Assembly (NCBI GenBank): GCA_030432595.1
Contig: JAUIGU010000035.1
Coordinates: 1 to 41,314, forward strand
Reading direction: 5' to 3'
DNA: 41,314 nt
Source: Phycisphaerae bacterium
GTDB taxonomy: Bacteria; Planctomycetota; Phycisphaerae; Phycisphaerales; Phycisphaeraceae
Shown: positions 18,555 to 26,746 of the stretch, one piece after another
How positions within the stretch are numbered: position 1 is the first letter of the stretch
Layout: each line of letters opens with the position of its first letter
Position numbers and translations under genes: made by a program
The notes under the pieces: model-generated
What the model was told of the DNA's origin: nothing
Databases searched by the model: none
Seen by the model: the letters and a program-made list of their open reading frames with translations, nothing else

Positions 18555-19655
18555 ATGATGTCTTATGTCCACCATTTCTTTCATGGTTTCGTTTCACTTC
18601 TTTCGCTCGTTTTCACTGCGACCCAAGGTTGTGCCCAGCCCGCAGTTAACGACACCCCACGCTTCCCCGCCGTCTCGATCACATACGTCTTCGCCCCGCC
18701 CGGGGAGTCGAACGTGCGGTCGTCGATCGGGCTCGGTGGCGGGGTCGCGCTGATCGGGACCGAGGAGACGGGGGACGTGTTCAAGACGGCCGACGGCGGG
18801 CGGACGTGGGCCAGGACCACCGACGGCGGGGACCGCTGGGGCATCCAGGACGTCCGCAACTTCCTGCGGGCCCGCGACGGCCGGCTGTACGCGACCACCT
18901 CCGAGCCGGCGCTGGTGCTGCGGTCCGACGACGACGGCGACACCTGGGCCAAGATCGCCGCGGCCGACGCGTCGCGCACCGTCGCGCTCCAGCAGCTCGA
19001 CTCGGACGCGATGCTGGTCGGCCTGCGCCGCTCGGAGAACGACAAGATCAGCGTGCTGCGCAGCGAGGACGGCTTCGCGAGCTTCGACGTGGTCACGCTC
19101 GACGACGAGCTGCCCCGACAGAACACGACGTGCCTCATCGAGACCCGCGACGGCGACGGCAACCCGGCCGTGCTCTGCGGCGTGGGTTACGAAGCCTCCG
19201 GCAAGGTGTTCCGCTCGACCGACGACGGCCAGACGTGGACGCAGACCGCCGAGTTCCCCGAGGCTCGTGATCTGATGAACTTTTTTGAGATCGAGAATCG
19301 CGTTTTCGTTTTGGCTTCCGGGGTCGCGACGATCTACGCCAGCGACGACGCCGGGCAGACCTGGCACGAGCACACGCAAATCTGGGATAAAGGGTTCCTC
19401 GGCCAGCACGCCGAGCTTCAGCACGACGGCCAGACCTACCACCTGCTTTCCGCCACCGACCAGCGCGAAGACGTCAAGCGGCACGTCGTGCTCATCTCCG
19501 ACGACGCCGGCGACTCGTGGCACGAGTGGATCGAGTTGGCGAAAGACACGTCCGGGGGCGCGAGCAACCTCGCGGTCATCGCCGACGACACCGTCGTCGT
19601 CGGCACCGGCAACCACAGCGTGCAGGGGAAGGTCTACACGCTGACGGTGGAGTAG
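18555..19655 (+). CDS. Exported BNR/sialidase-repeat protein
   Basis: 366 residues from ATG 18555 (a second ATG follows at once). The signal peptide is MMSYVHHFFHGFVSLLSLVF... ending near TQGCAQPA. At least five BNR/Asp-box blades are visible: TADGGRTW, SDDDGDTW, STDDGQTW, SDDAGQTW and SDDAGDSW, implying a beta-propeller as in sialidases or Ycf48-like proteins. Catalytic sialidase residues cannot be confirmed, so binding or assembly roles are equally possible. The signal-peptide DNA (to about 18660) and a patch near 19262-19325 are AT-rich against a GC-rich body, giving a mosaic look. Confidence 0.72.
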   Translation: MMSYVHHFFHGFVSLLSLVFTATQGCAQPAVNDTPRFPAVSITYVFAPPGESNVRSSIGLGGGVALIGTEETGDVFKTADGGRTWARTTDGGDRWGIQDVRNFLRARDGRLYATTSEPALVLRSDDDGDTWAKIAAADASRTVALQQLDSDAMLVGLRRSENDKISVLRSEDGFASFDVVTLDDELPRQNTTCLIETRDGDGNPAVLCGVGYEASGKVFRSTDDGQTWTQTAEFPEARDLMNFFEIENRVFVLASGVATIYASDDAGQTWHEHTQIWDKGFLGQHAELQHDGQTYHLLSATDQREDVKRHVVLISDDAGDSWHEWIELAKDTSGGASNLAVIADDTVVVGTGNHSVQGKVYTLTVE

Positions 19656-19672
19656 CTTCTGGTTTCCGACAC

Positions 19673-19696
19673 AGCCCCGCAAGCGCTTGCGGGGCT
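19673..19696. repeat. Perfect 24-bp palindrome (AGCCCCGCAAGC and its complement)
   Basis: AGCCCCGCAAGC joined directly to GCTTGCGGGGCT, 17 bp after the BNR gene's stop, followed by CTTCTTCT. It could form a 12-bp stem and act as a terminator. A sister copy lies inside mnmG at 41099-41122 and differs only by one C/G pair swapped in both arms. Confidence 0.9.
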
Positions 19697-19697
19697 C

Positions 19698-19850
19698 TTC
19701 TTCTGCCTCCCTCACCCTTGCAGGGAGAGGGCTGGGGTGAGGGTTCGGCTTGCTGGCCAGTCAAAAACTGATGGTCGCCCCCACCCCCACCGACCCGACC
19801 CTGCGGGCCGGGCCACCTCCCCCTGAGAGGGGGAGGGAGTGATGCAATCT
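19698..19850. repeat. CCTCACCC...GGGTGAGGG / CTCCCCCTGAGAGGGGGAG dispersed repeat
   Basis: Between the BNR gene and the namZ-like gene, two GC-rich blocks face each other. The left (19704-19743) contains CCTCACCCTTGCAGGGAGAG and GGCTGGGGTGAGGG. The right (19785-19845) contains GGGCCACCTCCCCCTGAGAG. Shadow frames read LPPSPLQGEGWGEG, a phrase I remember from many automated annotations. The remaining bases to 19943 contain no gene that I can support. Confidence 0.7.
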
Positions 19851-19943
19851 CGGGTGCTGCAGACTTTCGGTCCGTGTGACCCGTTGTCAAATTGGCCGCA
19901 CGAAGAAGCACGGACTGAAGTCCGCGGCGCCCGGCAACAAACC

Positions 19944-21206
19944 TTATTCGTACAGCAGCCACTTCGCGCGGTCTTTGCGGAACTGCTCGGCGTTGGCGCG
20001 CCACTCTGTAAACAGCGGTTCCAGGGCGCCGCCGTCGACGAGGTATTTGCGGACTTCGTCGGTGCCGATGGCCTTGTCGAAGCCGCTGGTCTTTTCGTAT
20101 TCGCCGAGCGGGCCGCGGAGGTTGAGGGCGTCGAGGAGGAGGAAGTTGACTTCGAGGACGGTGTCGGCCTCGATGGGGTCGATGTGGACCTGCACGCCGC
20201 CGCAGACCTCGCCGGCGTAGGCCTTGAAGAAGGGCTTGAACCGCGCGGCGCGGAACGCGACGCCTTTTAACTCAAGCGAGCGGAGTTGTTCGGCGAGCGC
20301 TTCGGGGTCCTGGCCGGGCGTGCCGACGATCTCGAAGGGCAGTGTGTAGCCCACGCCGATGCTGACCATGGTGCGGAGCTCGCCGAGGATGCCGGTGGCG
20401 GCGTAAGCGACGGCGGCGTCGGCGGTGGGGATGTGTGGCGAGGTGGGGACCCAGAGCAGGCCCGTGTCGTGCCAGTCCATGTCGCGTTTCCAGCCGTCCA
20501 TCTTGACGACGGTCAGGCCGGTGTAGTTGGGGTCGATGCGGTCGCGTTCGTGCTGGGCGAGTTCGCCCATAGTCATGCCGTGGATGTAGGGCACGTCGAG
20601 GTAGCTGATGAAGCTGCGGAACTTCTCGTCGGCGACCATCGGGCCTTCGATGCGCAGGCCGCCCATGGGGTTAGGGCGGTCGAGGACGACGAAGTTCTTG
20701 CCGTTTTCGATGCAGGCTTCGAGGCAGACGGCCATGGTGGAGATGAAGGTGTAGGACCGGGCGCCGATGTCCTGGAGGTCAAAGACGAGGGTGTCGATGT
20801 CTTCGAGCATCTCGGGCGTGGGCTTGCGCGTCTTGCCGTAGAGGCTGCGGACGGGCAGGCCGGTGCGCGGGTCGAGGGTGTCGGTGATTTTGTCGCCGCC
20901 GTACTGCTCGCCGTAGACGCCGTGCTCGGGGCCGAAGAGCGCGACGAGTTTTAAGATGCCTTGAGCGTCACCGAAGCGGAGGACATCGACGGTGTGCCGA
21001 AGGTCGCCGGTAACGGACGGAGGGTGCGCGACCAGGCCGACGCGTTGGCCGCGCAACGCGGCGAAGCCAGAATCGGCGAGGACATCGACGCCGAGCTTGA
21101 CCGCGGGCTCGGCGGCGGCGTGGGGGGTCGGCAGGGCGAGGAAACACGCCACGAGCAGGGCGAGCAGGGGAACTATGGCGGGGCGAGACGGTCGGGAGGC
21201 GGGCAT
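19944..21206 (-). CDS. NamZ-like exo-beta-N-acetylmuramidase (DUF1343)
   Basis: 420 residues with a signal peptide (PAIVPLLALLVACFLALPTPHAAA). DUF1343 proteins include NamZ, which removes N-acetylmuramic acid from peptidoglycan fragments. Family landmarks are KLGVDVL near the start, RGQRVGLVAHPPSVT, ALFGPEHGVYGEQYGGD, TLVFDLQDIGARSYTFISTM, VVLDRPNPMGG and LWVPTSPHIPT. The usual family phrase with Asn-Gln-Thr after GL(I/V) reads AHPPSVT here. Probably acts in the periplasm on cell-wall fragments. Stands alone; strongly divergent from the nuoI-like gene. Confidence 0.82.
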   Translation of the reverse strand: MPASRPSRPAIVPLLALLVACFLALPTPHAAAEPAVKLGVDVLADSGFAALRGQRVGLVAHPPSVTGDLRHTVDVLRFGDAQGILKLVALFGPEHGVYGEQYGGDKITDTLDPRTGLPVRSLYGKTRKPTPEMLEDIDTLVFDLQDIGARSYTFISTMAVCLEACIENGKNFVVLDRPNPMGGLRIEGPMVADEKFRSFISYLDVPYIHGMTMGELAQHERDRIDPNYTGLTVVKMDGWKRDMDWHDTGLLWVPTSPHIPTADAAVAYAATGILGELRTMVSIGVGYTLPFEIVGTPGQDPEALAEQLRSLELKGVAFRAARFKPFFKAYAGEVCGGVQVHIDPIEADTVLEVNFLLLDALNLRGPLGEYEKTSGFDKAIGTDEVRKYLVDGGALEPLFTEWRANAEQFRKDRAKWLLYE

Positions 21207-21671
21207 GGACGGTTCCGGGGGTGGGGGTGGTCTCTGGAAAGTCTTATGTAATTATTCCATGGTAGCAAGTACGGCGGAAAAACAAAGCGGTTCGGGCCGT
21301 GATGGGGTGGGGTGGTGGCGGGCCGGTTGTGCGGGCCGTTGCGTCTGCCGTTGGATTGCGGGCGAGGAGCGAGCGTTGGTGCGGCGGGTTCCGGGGACGT
21401 GCGATTCGGGCCGGGCGGTATGCCCGCGCTCTGGGGTGAAGGGTGCCGTGCGATTCGTGGGTTGGGTTGGGTGTCGGGTGGAGCAGAATGCTCGGATCGG
21501 GTTGATATTGGTGGGGTGTGAATAAAGCCCGGAGATGGCCAACTCCGGGCTTTAGGGTCAGGTGAGTTCAGCGCGTGGTGTTCACGCGCACGCGGCGACA
21601 TTGGACGCAACGCGACGTGGGCATGCGGTGGCGTTCGTGCGTCCACCGGTGCGTGTGCTTAGAATGCCGGG
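21207..21671. other. 465-bp divergent intergenic region
   Basis: Separates the divergent namZ-like and nuoI-like genes. An AT-rich patch at 21240-21290 probably holds the namZ promoter, but no confident -35/-10 pair is seen. From about 21295 to 21515 the plus strand is strikingly rich in G and T and poor in A. A palindrome lies at 21523-21554. I see no open frame with family features and no tRNA. Confidence 0.6.
21523..21554. repeat. TAAAGCCCGGAG palindrome, intergenic copy
   Basis: Perfect 12-bp arms TAAAGCCCGGAG / CTCCGGGCTTTA with an 8-base loop. Including flanks it matches, with only three differences over about 33 bp, the copy inside the mnmG coding sequence at 40515-40547. It lies about 120 bp upstream of the nuoI-like gene; it has no T-run of its own and is better explained as a dispersed repeat than as a terminator. 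Confidence 0.88.
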
Positions 21672-22223
21672 ATGCCCGTGACCGACCAGGACGTGATGGT
21701 GGTCGACCTGCCGCCGCTCAAGCCGGCCGAGGCGTTCTTTCTGCCCGAGGTGTTCAAGGGGCTGGGTACGACGCTGCGCCACATGGCCGGCAGCGTCGGC
21801 GGCTCGCGTCGGAAGCACAACCGTGCGATGGAGTACCCCGACCAGCGCCGTGAAGACATGGCAATCGAAGACGGCGGGATGAACATCGGCAACTTCCGCG
21901 GCGTGCATCGGCTGAACCGTGACGAGGACGGCCGGGTCCGTTGCGTCGCCTGCTTCATGTGCTCGACCGCGTGCCCAGCCAAGTGCATCCACATCGAGGG
22001 CAAGGCCTCGCCCTGGGACGACCGCGAAAAGTACCCCATCAAGTTCGACATCGACGAGCTGCGCTGCATCTTCTGCGGCATGTGCGAAGAGGCCTGCCCG
22101 GTCGACGCGATCGAGCTGACCCAGGCCTACGACATCGTCGGCATGTCGCGCAACGAGATGATCTTCGACAAGGCGAAGCTGTTGAGCGTCTACGACGCGA
22201 CGGTCGAAGACAAGCCTATGTGA
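21672..22223 (+). CDS. nuoI: NuoI-like 2x[4Fe-4S] NADH dehydrogenase subunit
   Basis: 183 residues with two ferredoxin motifs: CVACFMCSTACP (Cys91, 94, 97, 101) and CIFCGMCEEACP (Cys132, 135, 138, 142). Preceded by FRGVHRLNRDEDGRVRC, as in NuoI, the complex I subunit carrying clusters N6a and N6b on the path to quinone. The N-terminal EVFKGLGTTLRHM is also NuoI-like. No other nuo gene is nearby, so it is either a dispersed complex I gene or an orphan paralogue. The start ATG 21672 is supported by length only. Confidence 0.85.
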   Translation: MPVTDQDVMVVDLPPLKPAEAFFLPEVFKGLGTTLRHMAGSVGGSRRKHNRAMEYPDQRREDMAIEDGGMNIGNFRGVHRLNRDEDGRVRCVACFMCSTACPAKCIHIEGKASPWDDREKYPIKFDIDELRCIFCGMCEEACPVDAIELTQAYDIVGMSRNEMIFDKAKLLSVYDATVEDKPM

Positions 22224-22287
22224 CCCCCGGAAATGATTTTCTTTCAGAGCCGGGAGCGTCAGCGACCGGTCCGCCGTGAGTTGAACC

Positions 22288-22779
22288 ATGCGTGACGTGT
22301 TCGTCGATTCGTTGTTGGCCGACTGGGCGCTGAACAAAGACTACGGGCTCAAGCTCGTCGCCGACCTGGCGCCCGAGCAGATGGTCAAGCAGCCGCACCC
22401 GGGGATGAACCACCCGGCGTGGATATTGTCGCACCTGCACGCGTACCACCCGGTGGCGATGGAGTTGGTGTCGGGCCGGACGCCGGCGGACCCGCTGGAT
22501 CACAAGTACGGGATGAAGTCCTCGCCCGTCGCGGATACCGCGGCGTACCTCGACAAAGATGCGTTAATCGAAGCGTTTGCGCAGGGCCACGACGACGTGA
22601 CGGACGCGATGAAGGACGCGGGGGAGTCGGTGTTGCTGTCGCCGATGCCGGTCGAAAGGTGGAAGCAACGCTTTCCGAAGGTCGGGTCGATCCTGCCCTA
22701 TTTGATGTCGCGTCACGAGGCGCTGCACCTGGGGCAACTCAGCGCGTGGCGTCGGGCGATGGGGCTCGGACGGGTCTGA
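22288..22779 (+). CDS. DinB-superfamily protein
   Basis: 163 residues, four-helix bundle type. Candidate metal ligands are the His cluster in HPAWILSHLHAYHPVAME and the C-terminal MSRHEALHLGQLSAWRRAMG, the latter matching the H...H.GQl..wRr pattern typical of DinB-like proteins. Unrelated in detail to the DinB-like gene at 9134. Function unknown: thiol transferase-like or other metal-dependent chemistry. It converges with accC with only 3 bp between the stops. Confidence 0.82.
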   Translation: MRDVFVDSLLADWALNKDYGLKLVADLAPEQMVKQPHPGMNHPAWILSHLHAYHPVAMELVSGRTPADPLDHKYGMKSSPVADTAAYLDKDALIEAFAQGHDDVTDAMKDAGESVLLSPMPVERWKQRFPKVGSILPYLMSRHEALHLGQLSAWRRAMGLGRV

Positions 22780-22782
22780 GTT

Positions 22783-24126
22783 TTATTTTTCGAGCAACCG
22801 CTCGACGAAGTTGATGTCGGTGTCGTTCTTGCGGAACGCGCCGTTTTTCATCAGGCGGATGTGCAGGGGGATGGTCGTCTTGGTGGGCTCGATGACGAAC
22901 TCGCGCAGGGCGGTAATCATCGCGTCCAGCGCTGCGTCGCGGGTGGGGCGGTGGACGATGAGTTTGCCGATCATCGAGTCGTAGTTGGGCGGGATGCGGT
23001 ACCCGGCGCACGCGTGGGTGTCGAGGCGGACGCCGAAGCCGCCGGGCGGGTTCATCGCCTGGATCACGCCGGCCGAGGGGATGAAGTTCTTGTCGGGGTC
23101 CTCGGCGTTGATGCGGCACTCGACGGCGTGGCCGTTGACCTTGATGTCTTTCTGGCGGAAGGGCAGCGGCTGGCCGGCGGCGACTTGGATGGTGGTCTTG
23201 ACGATGTCCACGCCGGTGATCATCTCGGAGACGGGGTGCTCGACCTGGACGCGGGTGTTGACTTCCATGAGGTAGAAGTTCTTGTCGCCGTCCATGAGGA
23301 ACTCGACGGTGCCGGCGCCGTGGTAGCCGGCCGCTTTGGCGAGACGCGCGGCGGACTTGCAAAGGTTCTCCGCTTCGCCGCGGGTGAGCACGGGGCAGGG
23401 CGCTTCCTCGATGAGCTTCTGCTTGCGGCGCTGCATGGTGCAGTCGCGCTCGTAGAGGTGGCAGACGTTGCCGTGCGTGTCGCCGATGACCTGCACCTCG
23501 ACGTGCTTGGCGTGGTCGATGAACTTCTCGAGGTAGACGGTGCCGTCGCCGAACGCGGCCTGGGCCTCCTGCGAGGCCTGCTTGAGACCCGAGCGCAGGG
23601 CCCCGTCGTTGTGGGCCACCCGCATGCCGCGCCCGCCGCCGCCGGCGGAGGCTTTGATCATGACGGGGTAGCCGATCTCTTTGGCGAGCTTGAGGGCGTC
23701 GGCCTCATCTTCGACCGCGCCCTTGCTGCCGGGCGAGGTCGGCACCTTGTTCGCGATGGCGAGCTGCTTGCACTGGACCTTGTCGCCCAGCTTGTTCATG
23801 GCGTCCACGGAAGGCCCGATGAACTCGATGTTGCAGTCCCGGCAGACCTCGGCGAAGTGCGCGTTCTCCGCGAGGAAGCCGTAGCCCGGGTGGATCGCGT
23901 CGACGTTGCAGACCTCCGCGGCGGCGATCAGCCGGGGGATGTTCAGGTACGAATCGGTCGACGGGGCCGGGCCGATGCAGACGGCGTGGTCGGCCATTTT
24001 CACGTGCTTGGACTCGGCGTCGGCGGTGGAGTAGACGGCGACGGCCTCGACGCCCAGCTCGTGGGCGGCGCGGATGATCCGGACGGCGATCTCGCCACGG
24101 TTCGCGATGAGGATTCGGGAAAACAT
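22783..24126 (-). CDS. accC: Biotin carboxylase subunit of acetyl-CoA carboxylase
   Basis: ATP-grasp enzyme that carboxylates biotin on BCCP, first half of the acetyl-CoA carboxylase reaction for fatty-acid synthesis. It has 447 residues, the usual length. It begins MFSRILIANRGEIAVRIIRA and has the glycine-rich MIKASAGGGGRGMR, the ERDCTMQRRKQKLIEEAPCP segment, and the active-site MEVNTRVQVEHPVSEMITG. Downstream of accB on the same strand; the 86-bp gap between them is filled with an inverted repeat rather than the usual short spacing. Secure. Confidence 0.98.
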   Translation of the reverse strand: MFSRILIANRGEIAVRIIRAAHELGVEAVAVYSTADAESKHVKMADHAVCIGPAPSTDSYLNIPRLIAAAEVCNVDAIHPGYGFLAENAHFAEVCRDCNIEFIGPSVDAMNKLGDKVQCKQLAIANKVPTSPGSKGAVEDEADALKLAKEIGYPVMIKASAGGGGRGMRVAHNDGALRSGLKQASQEAQAAFGDGTVYLEKFIDHAKHVEVQVIGDTHGNVCHLYERDCTMQRRKQKLIEEAPCPVLTRGEAENLCKSAARLAKAAGYHGAGTVEFLMDGDKNFYLMEVNTRVQVEHPVSEMITGVDIVKTTIQVAAGQPLPFRQKDIKVNGHAVECRINAEDPDKNFIPSAGVIQAMNPPGGFGVRLDTHACAGYRIPPNYDSMIGKLIVHRPTRDAALDAMITALREFVIEPTKTTIPLHIRLMKNGAFRKNDTDINFVERLLEK

Positions 24127-24130
24127 GGGA

Positions 24131-24214
24131 AGGAGTCAGGAGTCAGTAGTCAGAAGTCAGTAGAGACATCGGGTTCGTCCTCTACTGGCTACCGTCTCCT
24201 GTCTGCTGGCTCCT
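24131..24214. repeat. AGGAGTCAGTAGTCAG-type inverted repeat in the accB-accC gap
   Basis: The left arm (24131-24164) is four or five AGTCAG(N) units in tandem. The right arm (24181-24214) is an imperfect reverse complement over 34 bp (about 26 matching), reaching the accB stop codon. In transcription order it separates accB from accC, so a stem of this size could lower accC expression. Same style as the rplA-rplJ repeat with a different unit. Confidence 0.82.
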
Positions 24215-24680
24215 ATTGGATGCGGAACAGCGGCTGGCCGAACTCGACGGGTTGGCCGTTGTCGATGAGGACTTCGGCGATGGTGCCGGCGGTCTCGGCC
24301 TTGATCTCGTTCATCACCTTCATCGCCTCGATGATGCAGACGACGGTGTCGGGGGACACGCGGTCGCCCACGGAGACGAAGTTGTCCGCGTCGGGGCTAG
24401 GCGCGGCGTAGAACGTGCCGACCATCGGCGAGTCCACGGTTTCGCCGCCGCCCGCATCGCCGGCGTCGTCGTCATCGGTCGGGGCGGCACTCGCGGCGGG
24501 CGCGGCACCGGGTGACGGGGCGACCGGCGCCGCCGACGGCGTGGGCGTGACGTACTGGATCTCGCCGCCGGGGCCGCGTTTGAGTTTGATCTTTTCGCCG
24601 TCGGCTTCGAGGTCGACTTCGGTGAGGCCGTTGTCGACCATCATCTTCACGATCTGTCGCAGGGCTTTGAGGTCGGTCAT
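24213..24680 (-). CDS. accB: Biotin carboxyl carrier protein
   Basis: 155 residues. N-terminal DLKALRQIVKMMVDNGLTEVDLEADGEKIKLKRG, an Ala/Pro-rich flexible linker (residues about 45-75), then the biotinyl domain VDSPMVGTFYAAPSPDADNFVSVGD with biotinylation motif EAMKVMNE (Lys121) and the usual QPVEFGQPLFRI ending. Carries biotin between AccC and the carboxyltransferase. Lies between the M24 peptidase gene and accC, a common order apart from the missing efp. Confidence 0.97.
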   Translation of the reverse strand: MTDLKALRQIVKMMVDNGLTEVDLEADGEKIKLKRGPGGEIQYVTPTPSAAPVAPSPGAAPAASAAPTDDDDAGDAGGGETVDSPMVGTFYAAPSPDADNFVSVGDRVSPDTVVCIIEAMKVMNEIKAETAGTIAEVLIDNGQPVEFGQPLFRIQ

Positions 24681-24698
24681 GGTGGGGTGGCTTTCAGC

Positions 24699-24790
24699 CG
24701 TTCGCGATCAGCGGTTAGCCGGCACGGCTCAAGGAATCGGATGCGTCGGGATAAGTGAAGCTAAAAGCTGATACCTAGCAACAAAACGCT
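24699..24790. repeat. Degenerate GCTTTCAGC / GCTAAAAGCTGAT inverted repeat
   Basis: In the 108-bp gap between the aminopeptidase gene and accB, GGCTTTCAGCCGTTCGCGAT plus CAGCGGTTAGCC faces AAGCTAAAAGCTGATACC further right. The arms are complementary only in blocks. It has the same tandem-motif style as the accB-accC element, with a different word. Confidence 0.5.
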
Positions 24791-25904
24791 AAATGATGGC
24801 GGAATCGAGGTCTTTGGGCAAGTTGGTCAGCACCCGCTTGCCGCGGTCGGTGACGAGCACGTCGTCCTCGATCCGCACGCCGCCGACACCGGGCAGGTAG
24901 ATGCCCGGCTCGACCGTGACGACGTGGCCGGGCTCGAGCACGCCGTCTTCCGGAGCCAGCGCCGACAGCCGCGGCTCCTCGTGGATGTCGTACCCGATGC
25001 CGTGGCCCAGGCCGTGACCGAACTGCTTGCCGTAGCCGGCGTCCTCGATCACTTTTCGCGCCGCGGCGTCGACGTCGCGCAGGAGCACGCCCGGCCGGAT
25101 CGCCGCGATGCCCGCGAGCTGCGCGTCGAGCACCACCTGATACACCTCGCGCATCTTCGGCGACATCTTCCCCAGCGCCACCACACGCGTCATGTCCGAG
25201 CGGTACCCCTTGTAGCACGCGCCCCAATCCACCAGCAGCAGCGAGTGCTTCTTCAGTTTGCGCGGCCCGGGGATCGCGTGCGGCAGCGCGGCGTTGCTGT
25301 CGGCCGCGACGATCGACGGGAAGCCCGGCCCGTCCGCGCCCAGCTCGCGCATGCGGTACTCGAGGTACGCCGTGATCTGCGACTCGCTCATGCCCGGCTC
25401 GAGGTACGCGAGCGTGTCGGTGAACGCCTCCTGCTGGATGCGCCCCGCCTTCACGATGTTGCGCACCTCGTCGGGCGTCTTGACCGCGCGCTGCTGGATC
25501 ATGCCGTCTTCGATCGGCTTGAGCTTGATCCCGCGCAGCTTCTTGCCGAGCGTCTTGCGCTGGCCGAGCGTGACGTGGTCCTGCGGCAGCGCGAGCGTCT
25601 TGATCTTCTTTTGTTTCACCACGTCGGCGACGGCGTCGCCCATCGCGCCGGTGCGGATGTACGCCTTGCTGTGCGGCGATTCCTTCTGAATTTGCGTCGT
25701 GAACCGGCTGTCGGAGAGGATGATCAGCCCGGTTCCGCTCGCGGGGACCAGCAGCCAGGAATCCTCGCCGACGAACCCCGTGAGGTAGCGGATGTCCACC
25801 GCGTTGGTGATCAGCAGGGCATCCACGTCGGCGTCGCGGAGGCGCTTCTGGGTGTCGCGGATGCGTTGTCGCAGGACGTCGGGGGTGGCGGGTCGGCGGG
25901 GCAT
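24789..25904 (-). CDS. M24 family Xaa-Pro aminopeptidase
   Basis: 371 residues: creatinase-like N-terminal domain (VDALLITNAVDIRYLTGFVGEDSWLLV) and a pita-bread metallopeptidase domain. The five metal ligands are recognisable: Asp in LLLVDWGA, Asp in YRSDMTRV, His in FGHGLGHGIG, Glu in TVEPGIYLP and Glu in RIEDDVLVT. Removes N-terminal residues preceding proline. Its place upstream of accB-accC mirrors the frequent pepQ/pepP-efp-accB-accC cluster, though efp is missing. Symbols vary between pepP and pepQ, so none is given. Confidence 0.93.
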   Translation of the reverse strand: MPRRPATPDVLRQRIRDTQKRLRDADVDALLITNAVDIRYLTGFVGEDSWLLVPASGTGLIILSDSRFTTQIQKESPHSKAYIRTGAMGDAVADVVKQKKIKTLALPQDHVTLGQRKTLGKKLRGIKLKPIEDGMIQQRAVKTPDEVRNIVKAGRIQQEAFTDTLAYLEPGMSESQITAYLEYRMRELGADGPGFPSIVAADSNAALPHAIPGPRKLKKHSLLLVDWGACYKGYRSDMTRVVALGKMSPKMREVYQVVLDAQLAGIAAIRPGVLLRDVDAAARKVIEDAGYGKQFGHGLGHGIGYDIHEEPRLSALAPEDGVLEPGHVVTVEPGIYLPGVGGVRIEDDVLVTDRGKRVLTNLPKDLDSAII

Positions 25905-25953
25905 GGCGGCAGTCTAATGGACGCGGGCGGCGGACCTCTTCTATAGTCCGGGG

Positions 25954-26535
25954 ATGAACGCCGACACCCTCCGCAAGAAGTTCGACGAAGGCCTGGACTA
26001 CGACGCCTACCTCGATTCCGGCAAGCCCGACCAGAAGCAACGCTGGCTGGAACTGGCCGAGAACGTGGACCTGACCGAAGCTCAGGCCGCGATGCTCGGG
26101 GCGTTCACGCGGGACCTGAACGTGCTGGTCGTCACCGGAATCTGGTGCGGCGACTGCGTCCGCCAGGGCCCGATGATCGACGAGATCGCCAAGGCCTACG
26201 GGAAAACCGGCGGCGGGCGCTGCACAGTCAAGTGGTTCGACCGCGACGAGCACATGGACCTGCAGGAGCAGGTTACGGTCAACGGCGGCAATCGCGTGCC
26301 GGTGGTGATCTTCGCCGCCGAGGACTACGAGCCGGTTGGCTGGGCGGGCGACAAGCTGCTTAGCCGGTACCGCGTTATGGCCCAACAGGCGCTGGGGGCG
26401 AACTGTCCGCTGCCCGGAGCCCCGGTTCCGCCCGACGAACTCGCGGCCGAATTGGCGGACTGGGTCGGCGAGTTCGAGCGGGTGGCCCTGCTGCTGCGGC
26501 TTTCGGGCCGGCTGCGGCAGAAGCACGGGGATTGA
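25954..26535 (+). CDS. Thioredoxin-family protein (WCGDC)
   Basis: 193 residues with a thioredoxin-like fold: strand LNVLVVTGIWCGDC holds the redox motif WCGDC (Cys65, Cys68), and NRVPVVIFAAEDY supplies the cis-Pro loop. The 60-residue N-terminal helical extension and C-terminal tail are as in a cytoplasmic thioredoxin-like family found in many bacteria. No signal peptide, so the site is probably cytosolic. Diverges from the aminopeptidase gene across 49 bp. Specific partner unknown. Confidence 0.85.
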   Translation: MNADTLRKKFDEGLDYDAYLDSGKPDQKQRWLELAENVDLTEAQAAMLGAFTRDLNVLVVTGIWCGDCVRQGPMIDEIAKAYGKTGGGRCTVKWFDRDEHMDLQEQVTVNGGNRVPVVIFAAEDYEPVGWAGDKLLSRYRVMAQQALGANCPLPGAPVPPDELAAELADWVGEFERVALLLRLSGRLRQKHGD

Positions 26536-26652
26536 TCCGGGCTTGGATCGAGCCTGAGATCGGGGTTTGCCCGGCGATTCGGAGGGTTTCCGGAGCGGTT
26601 TGAGGTCCGCGTTTTTGCCCTAAACCTCTAAAGCAAATCAACTTACGCATAT

Positions 26653-26681
26653 TTGCCTCGACGACCGTGGCGGGGTACCAT
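26653..26681 (+). promoter_or_regulatory. Candidate sigma70-type promoter for the dksA-like/lspA unit
   Basis: TTGCCT (26653-26658), 17-bp spacer, TACCAT (26676-26681), in the 211-bp gap before the dksA-like gene and next to an AT-rich stretch. It is a fair match to a housekeeping promoter, but promoter rules in planctomycetes are loose. Confidence 0.35.
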
Positions 26682-26746
26682 TCTCGGCTCGCTCAACTCA
26701 GGGCCTGGGGCGTCTACGAAGACCGCCGGCCCGCACGGAGCCGACG

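Noticed and set aside
22861-24411. 516-codon open frame antisense to accC and accB
   Set aside because: Spans two certain genes and their spacer repeat; composition typical of an antisense shadow.
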